Below are positions 8,906 through 16,695 of a DNA stretch of 18,157 bases, in pieces. Numbering within the stretch: position 1 is the first letter of the stretch; every line of letters starts with the position of its first letter. Source of the DNA: Apiotrichum sp. Y4204 (taxonomy: Eukaryota > Basidiomycota > Tremellomycetes > Trichosporonales > Trichosporonaceae). A program made the position numbers and the translations under genes. Under the pieces are notes generated by a model. The model saw nothing but the letters and a program-made list of their open reading frames with translations. It had not been told where the DNA came from and ran no database searches. The stretch is from assembly GCA_025531455.1 (NCBI GenBank), contig JAMYHL010000167.1, positions 1-18,157 on the forward strand, read 5' to 3'.

Positions 8906-10668
8906 TTTGCACAATTGCTGTCACTGAGGCAGACACGATGCTCACGCCAGCTCATTGTAGAGCTGTTGTAACAGCATGCATAGTTTTGGGTGCTTGTTTA
9001 TTATCTCTTCTTACCTCTGACAACGCTTTTGTCGGATCGGACAGGAACGAAGGCCAAGTATGATCGCGGCATACGTGGTGCGCGTGATGTGTAGCTATGT
9101 AGGGGGCTGTGTTGGTGATTTGGTGAGCTATTTACAGACAATGCTGTGTTTGGTGGTCGTCATGGTGCAGGTGCATGCTGTTTGGATCGTTTGGCTGCGC
9201 GTTTAGCTGCGCGTTTGGACTACTACTCATACAAAACATCGAGGCCACCTGTGCCCCGGTGCGCTGGGCGCCTGTGGCCTGCTGGCTGGTGCGGTCTGTG
9301 GCCTGTGGCAACAATGCCGGGCATGCCGGGCACGCCCTGTTGTGGCGCCATGTTGTTATTGGTATACCGATAGGAGCCCCAGTGCTTACGAGTAGGTAGG
9401 AGGTCCGCGCTACAGCCTTCGTCAGCATTGCAATATTCTGTTCTTCTGATCTTCCGATCGTCTTCAGTGCCTCAGCTGCCTTCCTGAAGATTCTCAGGAT
9501 CGTTCTCACAGTCTTCTGAGAATGCCAGTCACGGATGCACGCACCACACGTAGGAGCAGGAGGCCAGAGGCTTGAGGCGACATCTCGTAGCCAGGGGCGT
9601 AGCGACCCATTGTAGTGTGTGGCTGAAAAAAGTATGAGAAAAACAAGGAGAATAACACAGGAACGAAATAAACAAACAGCTTCAACGGACGGCCCCACGG
9701 GACACATGACCGTCGCTATTATTTTAGGTTGGATGGGGGAAGCATATGGGATTATGGGAGCCATTGGGCTCTGAGCATATGAGGGAGGGTGCCACAGGCC
9801 ACACTCCGCCACACGGCACCCCTCTGCCTTCAAACCCTCCAACAATCCGAACCTCGCGTTCGGCTGTCTCCCGTGTCGTATTCGCCCATTCGCCCACCCT
9901 GGCCCCTGTCAGGGCCCTTTGGGACGGTCCCTTGGGCCTTGTGCCTCTGTACGCTTGTGCCCTCGTACGCTTGAACGCTTTTACGTGTAGCCGCCCGGGC
10001 CGTTGGCCGCTGGCGCACTCCCGCCGGCGACTCCACCGCACTGGCCATACAGTACACCTATACTGGCTGGATGCGCAAGCATGTTGCTGAAAGTGCGGAA
10101 CTAGTTGATCCCTGGTCTCTAAACACACTGGCACACCTGAGCTGCTTAATGGCCGTCTAGCTAGTAGAGTAATTACAGTGACAAGGGCTGGAGAGCTGTA
10201 TACGTAGATGCTTGTGGTGACCTTGTGGCTGGCCACCCACGAAAAAACTTGTCCTCGCCCGCGTTGCCTGACCCTGAAGCAATTCCCGGTTGTCCGCGGT
10301 GAATACCGGGAAGGTCGTTGGGTGGTTGGTCCTGTGGCCTGTTGGATGTGTTGTTTCTCCAGGATCCTAATAAGCTATGATAAGAGATTGTGCCCGATTT
10401 TGTCAAATCTTCGGAGCACCACAACTGCTGTTGACATTGTGTTGTCGCATGCATACTGTACAGTAGTAGTATGTTGTTGATATCTGGAGCTTCAGAGTGA
10501 CTAATGGCCACATGATCCTCTGCGTGTGTTTACTTCACAGCCCACGGGATGACTGGCGCGCTGGGTTTCGCTCCCCCTCATGCCCCTCAATCCCTCTCCC
10601 ACCCGGCCACCCGAGAAACGTTCACGAATGCGGTGCCTTACCACGATGAACCCCACCTTCCATGAACC

Positions 10669-10688
10669 TGCGCATGCGCAATTGCGCA
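10669..10688. repeat. Two overlapping perfect palindromes
   Basis: TGCGCATGCGCA (10669-10680) and TGCGCAATTGCGCA (10675-10688) are both perfect palindromes and share TGCGCA. The tandem TGCGCA half-sites could bind a dimeric factor or extrude as cruciforms. No known factor is assigned. Confidence 0.6.
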
Positions 10689-11104
10689 ACTTGCAAGGCT
10701 TGGGATATGCTTATAGCTATATAGGACATAGGACATTGGCTTCCAAGCACACACTGATTGCTGTATATGGAGGGAGATATAATCGATATGACGGCTCAAC
10801 CGTGAGATGCACTTAGCCTGTATGGGACGCCCACTTCGGCCACTTCGGCCAGTTCGCCCTGGTTTGACATTCCAAGGATCCAAAAAACTCTATGGCATGT
10901 CTCACCGCGAGCCCAAGCTCGTGTGTGATTGTGTTACGCGCAAATAGGGGCCTCGTAGGCGGTCCTGTTGTATCGTCTTCAGTGTAGATAATATAGATGA
11001 TGCAGCTAATGTGGAGAAGAGCGATGGGGCGTTGACGCGATGGGGACATGGAGATGGATGATGCCTTGGCTCCACGGCTCCGTTCTCCAAATCTCATGTG
11101 ATCT

Positions 11105-11135
11105 TGTTGCCCAGGCGCCCCGCGCCCAGGCAACA
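11105..11135. repeat. GC-rich two-step hairpin
   Basis: TGTTGCC (11105-11111) pairs with GGCAACA (11129-11135). Inside that, GGCGC (11114-11118) pairs with GCGCC (11122-11126). A symmetric CA/CA internal loop and a CCC loop complete the fold. It lies about 540 bp upstream of the RPN6 start and is not followed by a T-run. Confidence 0.55.
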
Positions 11136-11273
11136 TGGAGGTGCCAACATTCAAATGAACAAATCCAATCAATTCGATTGCATTCAACATTTCAGCAGCT
11201 CAGTAGATCAGTAGGATTGAAGCCTCGAAGGTGTCGTGCATGTGCAAATTGCTCAAGCAGGGGGGCTGGCAGG

Positions 11274-11281
11274 TCACGTGA
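11274..11281. promoter_or_regulatory. TCACGTGA E-box upstream of RPN6
   Basis: This perfect 8-bp palindrome is the same as the one at 61-68, about 400 bp before the RPN6 ATG. A second CACGTG lies at 11469-11474. The bHLH-factor assignment is inference from the consensus. Confidence 0.4.
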
Positions 11282-11304
11282 ATGTTCGGTCGTCAATCAA
11301 CAAT

Positions 11305-11320
11305 TAACAATTAATTGTTA
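11305..11320. repeat. 16-bp AT-rich palindrome
   Basis: TAACAATTAATTGTTA reads the same on both strands and is preceded by a partial copy (CAATTAACAATTAA). It lies in the proximal upstream region of RPN6. Confidence 0.7.
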
Positions 11321-11677
11321 GTATATTACGCTGCGCGTGTGGTGATGGCCACACACGTACGCACTTTCCGGCAGGGGGAATTGATGTGCAGGATTACATA
11401 ATCAGAGAAGAATGATCCCGCTGCCGACCCGGGGTTTCTGCAGGCCCGGTCGACGGTCGAGCTGCGGGCACGTGATCTGTGCCAGCTGGCTAGCGCTGGC
11501 TAGCTGATCTGACGCCGCGCGTTCATGCCACCGTTGTCGAAGCAATGATCAGACACATACTGTGCGCATTGTCATCTCCACCTCATCTTTCTGTCTACAG
11601 CTTTTTGACCGAGTTCTTCGCAACTGCATTTTACAACCATCCCCTTTCGCTGTCCACAACTCCCCAGTACGATCAGG

Positions 11678-13367
11678 ATGTCCGGCGATTGCCAGTCCGT
11701 GTCAACAGCCGCGGAGCTCGAGCGGGCAGAGGCCTTGCAACAATCAAATCCTGCGAAAGCCGAACAATCTTATCGCGCAGTGCTAAGCCGCAAGGCAGGT
11801 ATGTCACTGGATTCCCGCCACCACGTCTGACATCCCAGTCGATGAAGGGGAACTTAAGGACCAGGAAACTGCGCTGCTGAAGCTTGGTGCTCTGTATCGT
11901 GATACTGGGTGAGTTTTGAAGATCTCCATGTTGTTGACGTCTTGGTAGCAAAACACAAGAACTGGCACAGCTGGTAGTGCATTCTCGCGACTTCATGTCT
12001 ACAGTTGCAAAGGCCAAGACCGCCAAACTCAGTATGTCGACGATATTGTATGCCTTCTAGAGCGACACTCACCCCTGATCAGTTCGCGCCCTCATTGACT
12101 TTTTCCCTCCAACGGCACGCGATCTACAGATGCAGGTCACAAGCGAGAATATCGAATGGGCTCGCCAAGAGAAGCGTGTATTTTTGCGCCAGAGCTTGGA
12201 GATCAAATTAGTCGCGCTGTGAGTTTTGATGTGCTGATCAGTCTTTTGACCGCAGTCATATCGAGTCACAAAACTATCGCAAGGCACTTTCAATGACGGA
12301 AGAGCTACTCAAGGAGCTTAAGCAATTGGATGACAAGATCATTCTCACCGAAGTCTTCCTGCTTGAGTCCCGCGCGGCCCATGCTATTCAGAACATGCCT
12401 CGCGCCAAGGTTAGTGGTCATGTTCTTCAGAAGCGCCATGCTGAATTCACAGGCCGCTCTGACATCTGCCCGCACGACAGCAAACTCAATCTACTGTCCT
12501 CCTATTTTGCAAGCGCAGTTGGACTTGCAAGCAGGAGCCATCAATGCCGACGACAAGGATTATAAGACAGCGTACTCGTACTTTTTTGAAGCTTTCGAAG
12601 GCTTTATTCAAGTCGATGAGCGGGATTCGCGTAGCCTTCGATCCCTGAAGTACATGTTGCTGTGTAAGATTATGATGGGACAGGTGAGTGCAAAAATGCA
12701 TGGTCATTTAATCTGACTGAAGTCTGATGACGTTTCCTCTCTGTTGATGATGAAATCGGCAATGAGGTACGCTGGCAAGGACCTTGATGCCATGAAAACG
12801 ACTGCACAGGCTCAGAAAGAACGGAGCCTTGATATGTTCAAGAGCACCTTGAAAGAGTACCAGGACCGTAGGTACCAATCATTCCTTCAAACTCTGATTG
12901 TGCCCAGAGCTGCAGCGCGACCCTCTGATTCGGTCCCACCTCTCTGCCTTGTTTGACACTTTGCTGGAGCAAAATCTCCTACGGGTCATTGAGCCATATT
13001 CCTCGGTCGAATTGTCTTGGATTGCGCATGAAGTCGGTCAAGGCCGCGACGTCGTGGAGGAAAAGTGTGTAACATGGTACCACCACTCATATGGCTGACA
13101 AAGGAGGCTGAGCCAGATGATTTTGGATCAAGTATTTTTCGGCGTACTCAATGAGAAGGCTGGCACTCTGGAAGTCTTCGATGAACCTCAAGAGGAGGTA
13201 GGTCTCTGATGATGCCTGGTCAAGCTAATCCAGTAGGAACTTCTGTCTGGGGCTCTCGAAACCATGAAACAAATGGGCAGTGTTATCCAGGCGTTGTACG
13301 AGAAGGTGAGTTGTGAACTGACAGTGTACGGTCATAACTAACGGCGCAGGCAACGAGCCTGTCATAA
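11678..13367 (+). CDS. RPN6: 26S proteasome lid subunit Rpn6 (PSMD11)
   Basis: Eleven exons join to 424 aa: 11678-11798, 11839-11908, 11949-12031, 12083-12218, 12256-12409, 12453-12683, 12723-12867, 12908-13064, 13107-13197, 13237-13305 and 13350-13367. Conserved blocks include [67 protein letters not shown] and [11 protein letters not shown] (about 252-262). The C-terminal PCI domain carries [20 protein letters not shown] and KLSQMILDQ, followed by the last helix. Length matches yeast and human Rpn6 (about 422-434 aa). Rpn6 clamps the lid to the 20S core and the base ATPases in the 26S proteasome. Start context is good (A at -3). Intron 8 ends in AAGGAG, so exon 9 could begin at 13104, adding one Arg; I chose 13107 because relatives read VE-x-KLSQ. 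ATG7 follows on the same strand. Confidence 0.96.
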
Positions 13368-13892
13368 TGCGCGAGAGCGAGCGATGGAGAAGAGAATGCT
13401 TGGCACAACAAGTAGATTGAGAGAGGTCCACATTGTGATAGGCCCACATGTCCATATGAATTCAGGCAGTGAATGCGACTGTGTCGGTGACAAAGTGTGG
13501 ATGATTGACAAAGAATTCGAGAAGCATCATAGTGAAGCTGGGCATGACATACTGTAATGGAAGTCGATGGAGGGCATCGACAGCATATGAAGCCCTGTGG
13601 GGCTCTCAACATCTCAAGATCTCAAGGGTGGATGACCGCATGCGTGACGCGAGACGTGTAACGAACCGTGGAGGGGCCCCAGGCCCCAGGCCCCAGGGCC
13701 CAGGGTCGCGCGGCTCCAAGCCCCCGTTGGATCTGCTAATCTGTTAAAAAGGTCGATGGCTCTGAATGGGCTACCTAGCCACCTCCGCTATTACTCTTGT
13801 TCATTTACCTGCTCCATAGCTCACATCTTTGCCTGACTCATTGATTCTTACCACATCTCCAACATCATCACTCAACACAGCGCTCCCAACCA
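13368..13892. promoter_or_regulatory. RPN6 3' flank and ATG7 promoter region
   Basis: No gene is visible. The section holds three perfect CCCCAGG units at 13677-13697 flanked by GGGGCCCC. A C/T- and CA-rich stretch (about 13795-13890) leads directly into the ATG7 start and probably contains its transcription start and leader. No clear TATA box was seen. Confidence 0.5.
13677..13697. repeat. CCCCAGG tandem repeat
   Basis: There are three exact 7-bp units in tandem, followed by a degenerate GCCCAGGG. This is an island of very high GC between RPN6 and ATG7. Confidence 0.85.
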
Positions 13893-16279
13893 ATGCCACC
13901 TCTACGATTTCAACCCCTCTCATCTCAACCTACTCCCGAGTTTTGGTCTGCCTTGGCCTCCCTCAAACTCGATCAACTTCGCCTTGATGACACTGTCCTC
14001 CCCATTCATGCCTGGGTGGACCAAGGTCGCGAGATCCCCAACGTGAACAAGCTTTCAGGCAGAGTCGAAGGAGAGGATGTTTGTGTGGATGCAAGTCTCT
14101 TTCTCCCATCATCTGCATTTGGCGAGCCTGAAGCCAGGTATGTTCGATGTCCGCGCCAGTACATTTCTGACCTGGTCAGACCCAGTCCCACCAGCCAGCT
14201 CTGGAAGGGCGTTTTTAAAAACTATAACACCCTTGAAGAATTCCGTTCCCCTCAAGCTAAGAAGAGTTTATTTGACTCTCTTGTGCGCGATATGTTGTCC
14301 TCGTTTCAAGACGAAAATCCCAAGCTTAATATGTTTCTCCTCGTCGCCTTTGCCGACCTCAAGAAGTATACATACCATTACTGGTTTGCATTTCCCGCGC
14401 TGGTCTCCAAACCTGGCTGGCAATTGACAGAGTCTTTGCAACCCATGGCAGTTGAGGTGTGTCCATCGGCGAAGCTATGTTAATCGGAAAAGGACGTGAC
14501 CGAGATATGTCAACTCGGCAGTGCGGCCATCGATGTTGAGTTCCAGGGCGGGGCATTTCTAGTGAAAGGTCTGCGAGGCCATCGAGTACAGGGAACGCTC
14601 AGCAATGCGGCTAAGTTTTTTGAAGATTGTGCACCAGAGGAGGTGGGTTACTTTCCGACTAGCAAGCAAGTCTCACCACAGCGAATTGTAGCATTCCACG
14701 ATTCGTCAGCTCTGCATCAACACCCTGGCTGGGGATTACGGAATATTCTTTTTTATCTCAAGGCGCGCCACAATATAACAGACATCAGGATCGTCTGCCT
14801 GAGGCAAGGCAATAGTAGTCGCTCAGCACGAGTATTTACCGAAGAGGCAGATGGTCCCAACACATCGCCGCAATCCGTTGGATGGGAACGTGACGGAACC
14901 GGTAAACTGGCAAGTCGGTTGGCCAACTTAGGGTCCACACTGGACCCTTCCCGGTACGTTGCAGGCAGCCTTATCGTACATTCTGTCCTTCTTTCTGACT
15001 AGTTGTATAGCCTGGCTGAACAGGCAGTCGACCTGAATCTCAAGCTTATGCGCTGGAGAATTCTGCCAAATCTCGATCTGGAGCGGATTGCAACTTCAAA
15101 ATGCCTTCTACTGGGAGCTGGTACTTTGGGCTGTTATGTCGCCAGGGCCCTCATGGTGGGTTTATGAGCCGCTAAAGCGGTTAACAGCAGGGCTGGGGAG
15201 TGCGCAATATTACATTCGTGGATTCAGCTCGAGTATCGTTTTCCAATCCGGTCAGGCAACCTCTTTTCAATTTTGAAGACTGCCTCAATGGAGGTCAACC
15301 CAAAGCGGAATGTGCAGCCAAACGGTTGAAGGAAATCTTTCCATCCATTGTGAGAGGCTGCCAGGAAGTTCGAACTCATTAGCAGAACACAACTGGACAA
15401 TCGTTCTCCATCCCGATGCCCGGTCATCCCATCAGCATGGGTACGGAAGGAGTGACAGCAAGTGTCGTTTCCGAGCTTGAAACCCTCATCAGCACGCATG
15501 ACGCAGTGTTTCTTCTCATGGACTCTCGAGAGTCCAGATGGCTTCCTACAGTGCTTGGTGCCTCTCTTGGGAAGATAGTGATCAATGCCGCGCTAGGTTT
15601 TGACAGTTACCTCGTCATGAGGCATGGTGCGCCACCAACAACCCCGTCCCAGAGGCGACTCGGCTGTTACTTCTGCAATGACGTTGTTGCCCCGACAGAC
15701 GTAAGTCTGTCGAGCTGCTGCTGTGAAGGATGGAACTGACAGCCGTCAGTCGTTGACGGATAGAACTCTGGACCAGATGTGCACGGTAACACGACCAGGG
15801 GTTGCACCCATGGCGGCTGCCTCCGCTGTTGAGCTTTTCGTCTCACTGGTGCAACACCCGTCAGGGTAAGTCGCCGTTTGTGCATTGCTCACCTATAAGT
15901 GTGTCCGCTCCAGCCGAGAAGTACCTAGATCACAATGATCCGATGAGCTCCGGTTCGCCGCTTGGGCCAGTTCCACATCAACTTCGAGGAATGTTGAGGC
16001 AATGGAACAATATATCTGTGGAAGGTTTAGCATATGATCGGTGCACAGCCTGCAGCTCAAAGGTATATTGCTCCAGTTTGCAATGCACTAACACAGCAGG
16101 TCATTGACGCATACCATGAAGGTGGTTTCGGGTTTCTTCTCAAGGTGTTCAACGAGCCGGGCTTTTTGGAGAGCCTAACTGGTCTGGACAAGCTACATGC
16201 CGAAGCTGAGGCCGTGCTTGATAGCATCGATTGGGAAGAGGGCAGCAGTAGTGGTGACGACACTGGTAGTTGCCTTTGA
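13893..16279 (+). CDS. ATG7: Atg7, E1-like activating enzyme of autophagy
   Basis: Ten exons join to 673 aa: 13893-14137, 14180-14456, 14493-14642, 14682-14953, 15011-15155, 15191-15349, 15386-15700, 15750-15865, 15900-16062 and 16100-16279. The N-terminal domain has [15 protein letters not shown] and [18 protein letters not shown]. The adenylation domain starts at [11 protein letters not shown] and has the ATP-binding GAGTLG at 350-355. It continues with [20 protein letters not shown] and [13 protein letters not shown]. Zinc-ligand pairs are C510/C513 (CYFC) and C608/C611 (CTAC). The catalytic cysteine is C532 in [12 protein letters not shown]. Atg7 activates Atg8 and Atg12 in the cytosol and passes them to Atg3 and Atg10. 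All key residues are present, so it should be active. Introns 5, 6 and 9 end in NAGNAG tandem acceptors. Introns 1 and 3 could be retained without breaking the frame. Confidence 0.96.
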
Positions 16280-16695
16280 ATTGTGATGATCTGAACACAG
16301 TTGAAGAAGGATTGACGGTCACTTTACGTAATTGGCCATGTGGCGTTGAAAGCATGCACGTGGATGCACAGTAGACTGTGTACGCGTATACGCGTATACG
16401 TGTGTATGAACGCGGAACAATTTCTTCGCGTTTTGCTTCGATTGCTTCCGTCAACAACAGTCGTAGCTTGCGCACATCGCATCGAGTTGTGGGTAAACAA
16501 ACAATCGCACAAACAAAACAAGCACAAGCACCGTCAACAACCCCATGACCCAACTTGCATCAACTGTACACTCTTTTTCCTGCCCTATACTCCTTTGTCA
16601 TTTTTCTCTGCACATCTTCTCTTCAACAACATCATCTCCACCACAGTCTGCGCGAAACCGAATTCAGCACCTTTACTATCCCCTTAACAGTCGCC
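16280..16695. promoter_or_regulatory. ATG7 3' flank and NDC80 promoter region
   Basis: There are 416 bp with no gene. The section holds two ACGCGT cores (16382-16387, 16390-16395), another CGCG-containing stretch (TTCTTCGCGTTTTG, near 16420-16433), and a CACGTG at about 16358-16363. A C/T-rich leader-like section (about 16550-16690) runs up to the NDC80 ATG. Confidence 0.5.
16381..16396. promoter_or_regulatory. Paired MluI cell-cycle boxes (ACGCGT) upstream of NDC80
   Basis: Two ACGCGT cores lie 8 bp apart inside the 16-bp perfect palindrome TACGCGTATACGCGTA. ACGCGT is the known MCB element bound by MBF (Mbp1/Swi6-type APSES factors) for G1/S transcription. It lies about 300 bp upstream of the NDC80 start. 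Function here is inferred from motif and neighbour. Confidence 0.5.

Larger units (their letters stand above)
7973..11677. promoter_or_regulatory. Long gene-poor region between divergent KRE6-like and RPN6 genes
   Basis: These 3.7 kb contain no reading frame with recognisable family motifs and no chain of exons I could join. The part nearest KRE6 has a minus-strand pyrimidine run (8024-8065) about 50-95 bp before the start. A CA/CT-rich minus strand extends over 8540-8680, with a GTGAGT donor-like site ending near 8440. These could be promoter and 5' leader, perhaps with a leader intron. Other features are a GCAGCT repeat (8885-8905), tandem TGCGCGTTT units (about 9195-9220), overlapping palindromes (10669-10688), CACTTCGGC repeats (about 10833-10851), a GC-rich hairpin (11105-11135), a 16-bp palindrome (11305-11320), and CACGTG boxes (11275-11280, 11469-11474) before RPN6. 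A non-coding RNA or fast-evolving gene cannot be excluded. Confidence 0.45.

Noticed and set aside
9132..9845. 237-codon minus-strand reading frame, the longest unassigned one in the gap
   Set aside because: Its translation has no recognisable domain, mixed low-complexity ends and no flanking exon that extends it; the composition looks like chance in GC-rich DNA. Transcript evidence would be needed to revive it.
9724..10236. 170-codon minus-strand frame overlapping the previous one
   Set aside because: It arises from a GC-rich region with short direct repeats (TACGCTTG type). No family motif is present and it competes with other frames on both strands.
10813..11190. 125-codon minus-strand frame in the RPN6 upstream region
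   Set aside because: No recognisable domain; it includes the CACTTCGGC repeat as a WPKWPKW peptide and covers the hairpin. Probably non-coding.
11520..11535. Possible PACE (Rpn4) box GGTGGCAAA upstream of RPN6
   Set aside because: The minus strand has only GGTGGCATG, two mismatches from the consensus, and Rpn4 control is not established outside ascomycete yeasts.
15880..15905. ATG7 exon 9 starting at the CTCCAG near 15913
   Set aside because: That acceptor puts the conserved VPHQLRG block out of frame after the phase-2 donor at 15865/15866. The ATAAG acceptor at 15899 keeps the frame.
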